From positions 1-64,000 of the forward strand of contig JAEWKA010000008.1 in the NCBI GenBank assembly GCA_023386265.1: a stretch of 64,000 nucleotides of DNA. The letters are read 5' to 3'. The stretch comes from Bacillota bacterium. GTDB lineage: Bacteria; Bacillota; Clostridia; Oscillospirales; Oscillospiraceae. Under the pieces are notes generated by a model, which saw only the letters and a program-made list of their open reading frames with translations, had not been told where the DNA came from and ran no database searches. How positions within the stretch are numbered: position 1 is the first letter of the stretch; each line of letters starts with the position of its first letter. This document shows, piece after piece, positions 52,418 through 60,452 of the stretch. The position numbers were made by a program, and so were the translations under genes.

Positions 52418-52876
52418 ATGACAGACATGAACGAACTCAAAGGCAAATTTTTGAATACTCTTGGAACCGTAGCAGGAAAGACTCGCGGTTATGCGGAAAA
52501 GGCAGCCGACAAAGCTAGGGATGTTGCCCGCATTGCAAAGCTCAACATGGAACTGGGTGCCGAAAAGGATACCATCGAAAAAGCATTTCTTGAAATTGGC
52601 AAGCTCTATTACGAAACGCACAAGAACGCTCCTGACGGCTTCTTCGTACAGCTCTGTGATGAGATAACACTGGCAAATGAAAACATCTCAAAAATTCTTT
52701 CAGAGCTTGACGATCTCAAGTCCGGACTTAGTTCAAAAGATTGCGATATTGAAGTCGAGTTCACAGAAGTCACCGTTGACACGCCCGAAGTAAAGGTCGC
52801 GACTGAAGAGGACTTTGTAAAAGAAGGCTCAGACGGTGAGGATATCCCCGAACAGCCTGAAGAAAAAACAGAATAA
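52418..52876 (+). CDS. Helical hypothetical protein
   Basis: A 152-residue soluble protein: helical/coiled N-terminal two thirds (GKFLNTLGTVAGKTRGYAEKAADKARDVARIAKLNMELGAEKDTIEKAFLEIGKLYYE) and a Glu/Val-rich acidic tail. No enzyme motif. Similar short proteins are common in Clostridia without known role. Site AAGGAGG before ATG; terminator follows. Confidence 0.7.
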   Translation: MTDMNELKGKFLNTLGTVAGKTRGYAEKAADKARDVARIAKLNMELGAEKDTIEKAFLEIGKLYYETHKNAPDGFFVQLCDEITLANENISKILSELDDLKSGLSSKDCDIEVEFTEVTVDTPEVKVATEEDFVKEGSDGEDIPEQPEEKTE

Positions 52877-52921
52877 AAAAAGCGGAGCCGCCAATTCATT
52901 TTGGTGGCTCCGCTTTTTTTA
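52875..52921. terminator. Bidirectional terminator
   Basis: AAAAAAAGCGGAGCC / GGCTCCGCTTTTTTT stem with inner CCA/TGG pairs, between convergent genes. Confidence 0.88.
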
Positions 52922-52942
52922 TATTAAAAATCATTTACTTCG

Positions 52943-53878
52943 TCAAGGCATTGTCACTTCCGGCGGTACAACTCCGTCCGGAACGGCGCTGGAAGTTGGG
53001 CTATTCGAAGCCGAAGCAGGCGCTTCCTCAAACAGCAGATTCAGGTCAGTTCCGCCCTCAATGCCGTTTACTGTACCGGTAAAGGAATATTGCCACATCG
53101 TATGCTTATAATAGAAGTCAGGAGCGTTGCCGGGCGCACCAACCCAAAAAATGAGATTCTTAAGTCTGTCCAGCTCGTAATCATAATAGCCGAGCGAGCG
53201 GTAAAAATAAACTCCGGCGTCAAAGCCCGCTGTCTCAACAGCACCGCAGAAAGCAAGTGCGCAGTCGGTTATTGTGCTTCCGTCAACATCGTCCACACGA
53301 GTTTGTCCAACCTCCCCGACCCGCTCCCAGTCGAAATATATAGGTAGATCAAGTTTGTAGCCTTTAACTGAATTGAGGAGAAATTCCGCCTCCTCGGTCG
53401 CTTCTGAAGTATTAACGGCCTGCGAAAAGAAATACACTCCAACCTTCAATCCTGCGGCCTTAGCGCCCTCGATGTTAATCTTAAAGCGGGCGTCTTCAAA
53501 GAGCTTTCCTTCGCTGTATCCTCGGTATCCTGCACGGATAATCGCGTAATCGACACCGTCGTCATGGACCTTCTGCCAGTCAATCGCGCCTTGATGTTCG
53601 GAAACATCTATACCTCTCAGCGCTTTGTACTGCGTACCACTGTAGTCTATGTAAGTCCCGTCCGAATAAAACTGATCTGCCACAAAAGAGGATGCCAGAA
53701 CATCATCATAAAGCGGAACCCACATCTCACCGCCCTTACCGTCGGAAACGCTGACCATTCCAGCGTGCGGATCCACATAGGGTTCAGTCTCTACACCGCA
53801 CGCGCAAAGACAAATCGCAAGTGTTACAGCCGTCACAAGCGAAATGAAGCTCTTATGTTTTGCAAAACAGGATTTCAT
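52943..53878 (-). CDS. GH25 family lysozyme, predicted lipoprotein
   Basis: A 311-residue protein with a lipoprotein-type signal (LAICLCAC) and a GH25 muramidase domain: GIDVSEHQGAIDW near the domain start, IIRAGYRG, and the catalytic YFDWE. It would cut the glycan strands of peptidoglycan from the outer membrane face. Start at MKSCFAKHKSF gives a normal signal peptide; the ATG 20 codons upstream does not. Acidic Pro/Ser-rich tail at the C-terminus. Confidence 0.85.
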   Translation of the reverse strand: MKSCFAKHKSFISLVTAVTLAICLCACGVETEPYVDPHAGMVSVSDGKGGEMWVPLYDDVLASSFVADQFYSDGTYIDYSGTQYKALRGIDVSEHQGAIDWQKVHDDGVDYAIIRAGYRGYSEGKLFEDARFKINIEGAKAAGLKVGVYFFSQAVNTSEATEEAEFLLNSVKGYKLDLPIYFDWERVGEVGQTRVDDVDGSTITDCALAFCGAVETAGFDAGVYFYRSLGYYDYELDRLKNLIFWVGAPGNAPDFYYKHTMWQYSFTGTVNGIEGGTDLNLLFEEAPASASNSPTSSAVPDGVVPPEVTMP

Positions 53879-53957
53879 AATATGTTCTATGCCTTTCAGA
53901 TTTGCCAATGAAAAATACTTGCAAGTATAATAACACAAAGTCTCTGCTTTTGCAAAC

Positions 53958-54257
53958 TCAATCAGATACCGCCTCAGCGATATACCTTCCGTTGTATTTG
54001 AGGTATTTTTTCAACCTGACCTTTCCGCGCTTAAGCGTTCTACTGACGGTCGATGGGCTGAGACCGAGCCTTCCGGCTATCTCCGTCATGCTCATCTGCT
54101 CCAGATAATAGAGGCTTATAAGCTCGCGCTGCCTGTCAGTTAGCTCCTCATTAATTGCGATGCGAACACGGCTGCCGAGGTTTCCCCCAACATCCACAAG
54201 TCCGATGAACTCCTGCAAAGCCTCATATTCCAGCCTGTTGTCTTCTGAGCCTTTCAA
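53958..54257 (-). CDS. Small sigma-70 region-4-like DNA-binding protein
   Basis: A 99-residue protein whose C-terminal half is a sigma region 4 helix-turn-helix (LTDRQRELISLYYLEQMSMTEIAGRLGLSPSTVSRTLKRGKVRL). No region 2 is present, so it is not a full sigma factor. Start chosen at TTG with AAAGGAG 7 nt upstream; the ATG at 54305 has no site. It overlaps the preceding small gene. Confidence 0.7.
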   Translation of the reverse strand: MKGSEDNRLEYEALQEFIGLVDVGGNLGSRVRIAINEELTDRQRELISLYYLEQMSMTEIAGRLGLSPSTVSRTLKRGKVRLKKYLKYNGRYIAEAVSD

Positions 54258-54471
54258 GATGTTCTCTCCTTTCGAAGTATGCTCTGAGATAATTGGATGT
54301 GGCAATGCAGTCCCTGCTCATTGCCGTCAGCATTGTAATTTCTCGTTTCAGTTCGTACTCATTGTGCTCTGAACAGTTGTCGCGTAGCAGCCTCTCCAGT
54401 TCAAGAAGCCGCCTTCTGCAACTGATACCAACAGACCGGTATTGGGTCGAAAGTTCAAGCATATCTGCCAT
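54223..54471 (-). CDS. Small basic helical protein, unknown function
   Basis: An 82-residue helical protein rich in Arg, Leu and Glu (CRRRLLELERLLRDNCSEHNEYELKREI is its core). It overlaps the start of the region-4 regulator by 35 nt, so the two are coexpressed. Start at MADMLELS with GGAG upstream. Not recognised; a partner or antagonist of the regulator is plausible by context only. Confidence 0.55.
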   Translation of the reverse strand: MADMLELSTQYRSVGISCRRRLLELERLLRDNCSEHNEYELKREITMLTAMSRDCIATSNYLRAYFERREHLERLRRQQAGI

Positions 54472-54512
54472 AATCCGTCTCTCCATTCTTTTCTCGAAAG
54501 CTAAAATAGATG

Positions 54513-54541
54513 TTGACAAAAGGTCATAATTTTGCTATTAT
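54513..54541 (+). promoter_or_regulatory. Promoter of the tRNA-Thr/tRNA-Tyr pair
   Basis: TTGACA (54513-54518), 17-bp spacer, TATTAT (54536-54541), 18 bp before tRNA-Thr. Confidence 0.8.
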
Positions 54542-54559
54542 GAATCTCGCTGATGACGC

Positions 54560-54635
54560 GCTGGTGTAGCTCAGCCGGTAGAGCAGCTGATTTGTAATCA
54601 GCAGGTCGGGGGTTCGAATCCGTCCACCAGCTCCA
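54560..54635 (+). tRNA. tRNA-Thr (anticodon TGT)
   Basis: Acceptor GCTGGTG / CACCAGC, D-arm, anticodon loop TTTGTAA, T-arm GTTCGAATC, discriminator T and encoded CCA. Confidence 0.96.
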
Positions 54636-54661
54636 CATCCAGCGTCATAACAATTCAATAT

Positions 54662-54746
54662 GGAGGAGTTCCCGAGTGGCCAAAGGGGGCAGACTGTAAA
54701 TCTGTTGTCAGTGACTTCGGTGGTTCGAATCCACCCTCCTCCACCA
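54662..54746 (+). tRNA. tRNA-Tyr (anticodon GTA)
   Basis: Acceptor GGAGGAG / CTCCTCC, anticodon loop CTGTAAA, long variable arm (TTGTCAGTGACTTC), T-arm and CCA. The class II arm supports Tyr. Confidence 0.96.
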
Positions 54747-54747
54747 C

Positions 54748-54786
54748 GTCGGAGCAAAGTTCGCCTTGCTCCGACGCTTTTTTATT
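54748..54786 (+). terminator. Terminator after tRNA-Tyr
   Basis: GTCGGAGCAA / TTGCTCCGAC stem followed by GCTTTTTTATT. Confidence 0.88.
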
Positions 54787-54835
54787 CTTACGTACAAAAA
54801 AGCGTCATCCGCCCGCTCCCTTGCTCCTCCTTTTC

Positions 54836-54884
54836 AGTCGTGCCCCGCTTCGCTATGCTCACGACTGAGAAAACACTTTTTTCG
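54836..54884 (+). terminator. Hairpin at the left end of the prophage
   Basis: CAGTCGTG ... CACGACTG stem with an 18-nt loop, then AACACTTTTTTCG on the plus side and AAAAGGAG on the other. It may mark the end of phage transcription. Confidence 0.45.
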
Positions 54885-55122
54885 ATAAACAATGATTGCC
54901 TTTACAGGCGGTCATTTTTTGTTTCCTTTTCAGGCAAAACTCCTCGAAATCCTGTTCCGGAAGATAGAAGGTCGGCATAGCGCATTGGTCGTGATTGTCC
55001 CGGGAACCTTCATTTGACTCCCCGTTTTGGAGTATCTCTCTAATCTCCGGATGCTCAGGACATTTCCTGTACATAAGCCACGTTCCTCCGGTCAGATAGT
55101 CAATGCTGTCTGGCCACTTCAT
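54859..55122 (-). CDS. Small prophage protein of unknown function
   Basis: An 87-residue protein (starts MKWPDSIDYLTGGTWLMYRK) with several Cys and His but no recognised fold. It overlaps the holin-like gene by 4 nt (ATGA), which supports it as real, and its end reaches into the terminal hairpin. Confidence 0.5.
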   Translation of the reverse strand: MKWPDSIDYLTGGTWLMYRKCPEHPEIREILQNGESNEGSRDNHDQCAMPTFYLPEQDFEEFCLKRKQKMTACKGNHCLSKKVFSQS

Positions 55123-55379
55123 TTTCCCGTGCGCTTTTCGATGACTGTAAGCCGAGTCTCATGGCTGTTCAAAATATCCTCATGCTCTTCGACTCTTACC
55201 CATAGCTTCGCATGGGATTCGCTGTTTTTCGCGGCGAGCCCCGATATGTTTTTTTCAAGCACATTGACAGCCGCCGTGAGACGCGTGATCGTTCCGTTTA
55301 AGCCGATAAGCGGACGGATAACCGCCGCTCCAAGCCCTACAAGAGTCACGATCACCGTAACTACAGTCCATTCGTTCAT
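55119..55379 (-). CDS. Holin-like/XhlA-like small membrane protein
   Basis: An 86-residue protein with an N-terminal TM segment (VVTVIVTLVGLGAAVI) and a long coiled coil (~25-80). Proteins of this build lie in phage lysis cassettes beside holins and endolysins. No endolysin follows, so the lysis role is tentative. Confidence 0.55.
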   Translation of the reverse strand: MNEWTVVTVIVTLVGLGAAVIRPLIGLNGTITRLTAAVNVLEKNISGLAAKNSESHAKLWVRVEEHEDILNSHETRLTVIEKRTGK

Positions 55380-55388
55380 TGCCTTCTC

Positions 55389-55952
55389 CTATTCATATAT
55401 CTCAAACTCTCGCCAGCTCTGCACACTCGCCTCAATAACTGCCCAGCTTGGCAAAGAAGTCATCAGCTCCTGCCACATCGAATAAATGAACAGATATTCG
55501 ACCCCAAGATGACAGGGTATAATTTCCTCTATCCGCTTTTTCAGCTTGTCAAAGCCATCGGGTATTCCTCTGTTTTCCGGAAAACTCACATTGGCAATCA
55601 GTGCAGTGCCTGATTCGGCTATACGTGCTAAAATACCGCAGCCGCTTAGCGTGTCCTGAAGCGTTTCAAGCGTGAAGCAGCCCCCGCGTATGCGCAGAAG
55701 CGCAAGCAAGGCACGATTTTCGTCCTCAGTCGTAATATAGGCAGGCGTGGATGGCATCAGCTCCTCATAATTTGTGAGTCCATAGCTCATGGCTCGTGCC
55801 GGGACCGATTCCCGCTCAAGCTCCTCCAAAGCCTCAAAAACTTCGTCGAGCTGTTTTCCAATTGCTTTAATTTCCTCTGCTCCAAGCCCCTCTTCAAGGT
55901 TATAGATGCCCAGAGGCGACAGCATCTGTTTCAGATAATCAGCATATTCCAG
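55389..55952 (-). CDS. YmfQ/DUF2313-like baseplate protein, probable CTG start
   Basis: A ~187-residue protein like XkdU/YmfQ and Mu gp48, which sits at the baseplate end. The family start (Y-A-x-Y-L-K-x-L-L-S-P-L-G) is found as EYADYLKQMLSPLGIYNLEEG, reached only from a CTG at 55950-55952 because a TAA stands just before it in frame. GGAAGGGTGA lies upstream at normal spacing. If CTG is not used, the first ATG is at 55925, losing nine conserved residues. It follows baseplate J. Confidence 0.75.
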   Translation of the reverse strand: MEYADYLKQMLSPLGIYNLEEGLGAEEIKAIGKQLDEVFEALEELERESVPARAMSYGLTNYEELMPSTPAYITTEDENRALLALLRIRGGCFTLETLQDTLSGCGILARIAESGTALIANVSFPENRGIPDGFDKLKKRIEEIIPCHLGVEYLFIYSMWQELMTSLPSWAVIEASVQSWREFEIYE

Positions 55953-55958
55953 TTAAAG

Positions 55959-57011
55959 TCACCCTTCCGTCACAGTAATCTCGCCGGCAACAGGCAGTTG
56001 GCTGGTCGATAAGGAGATATCATTGGCAGGCAGTGAGATAGAGTAGTTTTTCACACCCTTGATTCCAAAAATCACATATCCCAGCTTTGCCCGCAGCACA
56101 CTCTTTCCAAGAAGCGAGCCGCAAAAATACTCCCCCAGCACCGCTTTGACCTTGGCAGCAACCGAATTAAACTCATAACCATCCTCAACCGTGATAGTGA
56201 CCGAAACCGGAACAGATACCGTTGTCGGAGCTGAGACTTCAACGTCAACGCATATCTCACGCTGTGTTTCGAACTTACTTTTTACGGCAGAAACAAGCGC
56301 TGCCGAAGGAATCCCACTGGGACTTGCAATAATTATGTCAACCGTCCCCAGCCCTCTCGCTTTAGGTAGTACACATACTGCGGCGACTCCGTCGGTATTG
56401 AGCGCTTCGGATTCGTAATAGGCCTTGTTAGAGCCGTTCGGAAGACTTGCATAGCTCGCGAGCACGCGCGCCCTCAGCGACTCGTCGTCTTCAATATCCG
56501 CTCCGCCTGAGAACGCCTCTGGGTTGTAGCACTTCACGACTCCGACCGGTGCCAGCGACATAAAAATTACGCTGTTCGCGGGGACATTTCCCGCTTTCCC
56601 TGCTGTTTTAGCCGCAGCAGGCGCAAGACAAAATAGCTCTCCCGCCTTGATGATGGCTGGCGAAACCGTAGCAAATTCCACCCCCGCCGCATTCAGGCAG
56701 ACTGTACTTGAGGCGACCGTGATGTCCTCGCTCCTCACTTCGTCGATTTCAAACCTTATGCTACCCGTTGCAGCTACACTTGAAGTGCGTTCAAGCCCTC
56801 TCGCGTATGCGTGCAGGTCAAGAATCCCGCCCGAAGCAGTCTGGGGAAAACTCTGGTTTTTCGTCCATTCGACCTGAGCCCAGAGGCTGGAAATCTCCGC
56901 CGCCAAGGCATAGAGCCGCAAGGCCATATCTCCGCCGCCGGAAAGACTGACTCCAGTCTTTCTCTCAAGTTCTTCCTTCATCTCCGTATATATCTCGTTT
57001 GTTTCCTTCAC
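55959..57011 (-). CDS. Baseplate J-like protein (XkdT type)
   Basis: A 350-residue wedge protein of the Baseplate_J family (Mu gp47/P2 J). The family pattern is clear in GNVPANSVIFMS, GGADIEDDESLRARVLASYASLPNGSNKAYYESEAL and the C-terminal VTVTEG. It forms the baseplate wedge with the DUF2634-like and YmfQ-like proteins beside it. Confidence 0.88.
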   Translation of the reverse strand: MKETNEIYTEMKEELERKTGVSLSGGGDMALRLYALAAEISSLWAQVEWTKNQSFPQTASGGILDLHAYARGLERTSSVAATGSIRFEIDEVRSEDITVASSTVCLNAAGVEFATVSPAIIKAGELFCLAPAAAKTAGKAGNVPANSVIFMSLAPVGVVKCYNPEAFSGGADIEDDESLRARVLASYASLPNGSNKAYYESEALNTDGVAAVCVLPKARGLGTVDIIIASPSGIPSAALVSAVKSKFETQREICVDVEVSAPTTVSVPVSVTITVEDGYEFNSVAAKVKAVLGEYFCGSLLGKSVLRAKLGYVIFGIKGVKNYSISLPANDISLSTSQLPVAGEITVTEG

Positions 57012-57020
57012 CCAATCACC

Positions 57021-57370
57021 TCAAATCTCGGTTTCAACACTCACCGTGTATTCGCTTTTGTATGTAAATGTTAGAGAAAGCACCGTTCCCCATCAGCCTT
57101 CTGCGAAAGCTCCAGCGCGGATAGCTCAAGCTCCGTTTCATCGGCCAGCGCTTCCAACACATATTGCCTTGCCGCAGTTTCTCGATTCGATGGCTTTGTT
57201 CTTGACAGCAGATGCAGCCTGCTCCCGTAATCTGGCTGAGGGAGAAAGGTCCCCCTTCGAACTTTCAATTTCATAATTACACGCTGCAAAAGCTCATCGA
57301 GCTCTTCAAGCTCAACCGGTGCTAGGTAAGTTCCCAGCGTATATTTCCCATCTGTGAGTTTAAGTTCCAA
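57021..57370 (-). pseudogene. DUF2634/XkdS-like baseplate protein with a -1 frameshift
   Basis: The frame from 57370 (MELKLTDGKYTLGTYLAP) runs in the XkdS/gp25-like pattern (RRGTFLPQPDYGSRLHLL...RQYVLEALADETEL) but stops early at 57071 after ERCFL. Restoring one G in the G4 run at 57088-57091 gives GTVLSLTFTYKSEYTVSVET and a stop at 57021, ten bases from the next gene, the expected end. So it carries a one-base deletion, or uses a -1 shift. The protein would be a lysozyme-like baseplate wedge part. Confidence 0.7.
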
Positions 57371-57384
57371 ATGCTCGCCTCCGA

Positions 57385-57792
57385 TTAACTACCGGGCTGA
57401 TAGGCCATCCCGTTAATTAGCAAATCGCCTACGATTTTCGTCGTACCGCTGATAATCACCGTGCCGGAAAGCTCTATCTCACCGTTATTTTTGAGCCGTA
57501 TGACTCCGCCGTTCCCATTTGTTATGTAAACTTCTCCGTTTTCGATTACAGCCGGAGGCACAGTTCCAACCTGTCCGACAACGACATTTTCGCCATCGGC
57601 GCTTCGAATAAGCAGCACCTCATCGCCCGCTTTCGGAAGCCGCTCGACTCCGGAGGAAACCACATCGGCAGCACGCACCTCGCCCTCGACAAGAACAGAG
57701 GGCTTTGCTCCGCCAATCGTGATAATCCCGACAGCCACATTACTGTAACCCGCATCTCGTCCGTCCTTTTTTTCAGAAAGCCACATCTTCAA
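57385..57792 (-). CDS. Baseplate spike/gpV-like protein
   Basis: A 135-residue protein with an OB-like N-terminal half (GEVLLIRSADGENVVVGQV segment) and a C-terminal beta-helix-like repeat stretch (GEVYITNGNGGVIRLKNNGEIELSGTVIISGTTKIVGDL), the layout of phage spike proteins that tip the tail tube. Overlaps the hub gene by 4 nt. Confidence 0.75.
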   Translation of the reverse strand: MKMWLSEKKDGRDAGYSNVAVGIITIGGAKPSVLVEGEVRAADVVSSGVERLPKAGDEVLLIRSADGENVVVGQVGTVPPAVIENGEVYITNGNGGVIRLKNNGEIELSGTVIISGTTKIVGDLLINGMAYQPGS

Positions 57793-58730
57793 ACCTCCGC
57801 TGAAGTCAGAACAAGCTCCGTCCCAGCCCTGTCGCCGTCGGCGAAGCAGCTTGTCCTGCTAACAAAAAAATCTCCCGTTAATCCGAGCGGACTGCCCGTT
57901 AGCTCAACCATGTCACCAGGAAAAACCTCAAAAACAGAAGGCACTGTAAGCGTGACGGTCAGCTCTTTCGCCTTTGACTGCGAAATTTGATACTCGCCGG
58001 TCGACCGCATCGCATCGTATCTCGTCTTTCTCGGCACATTAACAACCCTACGACAACATCCGCCCAACTCCGAAAACCTTGTGTTCTCCACCGTCTCCGT
58101 TATCCCGAGCACTTTGTTTTTAACAAGTACCTCCGATATTACGCCATAGCGGCTTCGCTTGAGCACATGTTTAGTCACGGCGGTATTTTCATTAAATATA
58201 AAGCTTTGACTCTTTTCCTCTCCGATCAGAAGCACGCCGTCCTTCGTGAATCTAGGTTTGACTCCACAACCAAACCATACGAAATCCTCGAGAACTTTCC
58301 ACAGACTCGCGCCGCTGTTAACTTCGAGCGCCTGCTGCGGAGGGCTCACATTCTTCCTGACGTTCCTTATTCCATAAGGGTAAACATACTTTTCCAGTAT
58401 CATATCGAGACTCGCCGAATAGTACTGCGCCGCCTCAGCCTCGTTATCCAGCAGCAGCGCCGCAAGTCCGCGTCCGTTTATGGTCACAATACAGCCATTC
58501 TCCGTTATTGAAATCTCATAATCGTCGACAACCCCTAAAAAAACCGTCTCACCCTTTTGCTCCGCACGAAAGCGCACAGCCTTCGTCAGCACATCAATCA
58601 TTGATTTATCAAAGATAAAAGTAATTTCAAAAGCATCGCAGGGCAGCGCACAACCATAGGAGAACTTCCATTCGAGTAGCACTGGCAGCCTATAGCTTGA
58701 CCCTTCATAGTCAATCAGATATGTATCCAA
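57789..58730 (-). CDS. Tail hub protein (XkdQ/gpD-like)
   Basis: A 313-residue protein of the phage late-control D/XkdQ type that forms the hub joining tube and spike: DYEISITENGCIVTINGRGLAALLLDNEA is the family core, with VFPGDMVELT near the end. It lies between the LysM gene and the spike gene as in PBSX. Confidence 0.8.
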   Translation of the reverse strand: MDTYLIDYEGSSYRLPVLLEWKFSYGCALPCDAFEITFIFDKSMIDVLTKAVRFRAEQKGETVFLGVVDDYEISITENGCIVTINGRGLAALLLDNEAEAAQYYSASLDMILEKYVYPYGIRNVRKNVSPPQQALEVNSGASLWKVLEDFVWFGCGVKPRFTKDGVLLIGEEKSQSFIFNENTAVTKHVLKRSRYGVISEVLVKNKVLGITETVENTRFSELGGCCRRVVNVPRKTRYDAMRSTGEYQISQSKAKELTVTLTVPSVFEVFPGDMVELTGSPLGLTGDFFVSRTSCFADGDRAGTELVLTSAEV

Positions 58731-58742
58731 AAAGCGCCTCCC

Positions 58743-59312
58743 TTACGACAAATAGATTACATCGCCTACATAATAGATATTCGGGTTTCGGATCTGTGGG
58801 TTCAGTTTGAGCAGCTCGGTTAGGCTCAATCCATTTGCCTTGGCAAGACCCCATAGCGTGTCGCCGCTTTTGATCGTATATGTAGCTCTTTTAGCAGCAG
58901 TTTCCGTTTTAGAGGGACTGGTCACTGAACTTAGCACGGCCTTTGCAGAAAGCTGATATCCCTCAAAGCACTCCCAAAACTCGAACTCGTAACTCACATA
59001 GTTCTTTCTGGGCTCCTGCCGAAGGTTAAGGCTGACAAGCCATGCGGGTGCCGACTGCCATATCGGATGAACGAGAATTCTCGGCTCGTCGCTGTAAAAC
59101 ATCGCCGCGAGCTTCCCGAACTCCTCATACGCGCCGTCACCGATAAATTCACCCTCCCCACGCAGTATGCGTTGGTCGCGTCCCATATCCGAAAGCGTGT
59201 AAAGTCCGAAAGGCACTTTGTGGCACACAATACGCCTGTTATATTTGATCTCGTATATTTTAGGATTGTGGGGCCACACAAAATCCCCGAATCTCATTGG
59301 TGAAAGCACCAT
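58743..59312 (-). CDS. LysM-containing tail protein (XkdP type)
   Basis: A 189-residue protein with an N-terminal tail domain and a C-terminal LysM domain (YTIKSGDTLWGLAKANGLSLTELLKLNPQI, ~143-188), as in XkdP/YqbP and T4 gp53-like proteins near the hub. GGGAGGAG lies only 2 nt before the ATG; the next codon, GTG at 59309, may be the true start. Confidence 0.85.
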   Translation of the reverse strand: MVLSPMRFGDFVWPHNPKIYEIKYNRRIVCHKVPFGLYTLSDMGRDQRILRGEGEFIGDGAYEEFGKLAAMFYSDEPRILVHPIWQSAPAWLVSLNLRQEPRKNYVSYEFEFWECFEGYQLSAKAVLSSVTSPSKTETAAKRATYTIKSGDTLWGLAKANGLSLTELLKLNPQIRNPNIYYVGDVIYLS

Positions 59313-59335
59313 AACTCCTCCCAGCTAAGACAAAA

Positions 59336-59803
59336 TCAGTATTTCTCGAACGCGCCATCATAGCGTCGCGCATCCCTGCAAAATATGTCGGATAGCTTTT
59401 CCGGCAAATCTGCCTGAGGCAGGCTCCCCAAGCGCACAGCTGCATTTTCGACTGTCCCCTCGGCGCTTTCTCCCCATGCTCCGGCCGCGTTTTCTCTCGC
59501 TTTGCGTCTAAAAACCCTTTGCTCAAAAAAATCACTGCGCTTGAGTCTTGGTGAAAATTCATCTTGAACGGCAGCTTCAGCGTATTGTCTATTAAGATCG
59601 TACGCTTGCTCATATGACAGCCGCCGATTTCCATCGCTCCGGAACTCACCATCAGCAAAGCCAAATCCGCCCCTCACCACCCTCGGAGAGAATTCCAAAC
59701 CCTCAAGACCGTTTCGCGCGCTCTCCGCGCTATAAATTTCGCTCAGTATGGCTCTCGCCATTTCCTGAAGCTCTTCTCTTTTTATCTCTGTATCTTCGCT
59801 CAT
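59336..59803 (-). CDS. Unknown 155-residue protein at the tape-measure position
   Basis: A basic/acidic, helical protein rich in Arg, Glu and Ala (for example FEQRVFRRKARENAAGAWGESAEG), without TM segments. It sits exactly where XkdO, the >1,000-residue tape measure, lies in PBSX-like tails, between the chaperone-like and LysM genes, but is far too short to be one in the usual sense. It overlaps the gene before by 4 nt. Function unknown. Confidence 0.65.
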   Translation of the reverse strand: MSEDTEIKREELQEMARAILSEIYSAESARNGLEGLEFSPRVVRGGFGFADGEFRSDGNRRLSYEQAYDLNRQYAEAAVQDEFSPRLKRSDFFEQRVFRRKARENAAGAWGESAEGTVENAAVRLGSLPQADLPEKLSDIFCRDARRYDGAFEKY

Positions 59804-60054
59804 GTCCTTCCTCCCGAAAGTTGCGAAAAGCGCTCCTCATCAAAAGAGCAGTTTGTTCCTCCCTCACCCGAGGGAGCATCGGAGCGCATACGCCTGTCAA
59901 TGACCATGTGCGCCCCGCATACAATAAAGTCTTCGTCGCTTAGCTCCTCTGCCGTTTTTGATCCCGGCAGTACACCGAATTCACGCAGAACGAGCCATTT
60001 CAAGCGCTCTACAGGGCTTCCCTCAAGCTGCCTGATGAGTTCTTCGGCGGTCAA
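59800..60054 (-). CDS. Tail assembly chaperone-like protein (XkdN position)
   Basis: An 84-residue protein (MTAEELIRQLEGSPVERLKWL...). In PBSX the XkdN chaperone follows the tube gene, and this gene overlaps both neighbours by 4 nt. The call rests on position; no slippery sequence for the usual chaperone frameshift is obvious. Confidence 0.5.
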   Translation of the reverse strand: MTAEELIRQLEGSPVERLKWLVLREFGVLPGSKTAEELSDEDFIVCGAHMVIDRRMRSDAPSGEGGTNCSFDEERFSQLSGGRT

Positions 60055-60440
60055 TTCGCCATCTCCGTTCTATGACTTGAAATGACAGTAATGCGCTCGG
60101 CGACCATCTGACTGAGTTCGCCCGACTCTTCAATCTTGCTCCATTGGCAGTTCGTATAAATGACATGCTTATAAGGCTTGACGATAACGAGGGAAAAATT
60201 CGACAACGCATGAAAGTTGATGCCGTCACTGATAGCCTCGTCGGTTGCGTAGAGCCTTGTCAGCTCCAGCCTATAGTTGAGCTGATTTGCGATTGTTGCA
60301 ACAGGCTCGCTCTCTCCAAAGGCCTCAACAACCTGTTCGGAGCGCGTCGCCTGCGCCTTATAGCTCTGGACGACGGCAAGCTTTTTGCCTTCAGCTTCAA
60401 TGTAAATGTCACTGCTTGTGGGAAATCCGATAACACTCAT
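60051..60440 (-). CDS. Phage tail tube protein (XkdM-like)
   Basis: A 129-residue tube subunit: start MSVIGFPTSSDIYIEAEGKK, then a beta-rich domain with EAFGESEPVATI. It would form the inner tube inside the sheath. Follows the sheath gene with a 12-nt gap. Confidence 0.8.
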   Translation of the reverse strand: MSVIGFPTSSDIYIEAEGKKLAVVQSYKAQATRSEQVVEAFGESEPVATIANQLNYRLELTRLYATDEAISDGINFHALSNFSLVIVKPYKHVIYTNCQWSKIEESGELSQMVAERITVISSHRTEMAN

Positions 60441-60452
60441 CCCTTTTCCTCC

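Noticed and set aside
54662..54746. tRNA-Tyr 3' end as the prophage attachment site
   Set aside because: Position is suggestive, but the other prophage end is outside the window and no integrase is seen, so no att core can be shown.
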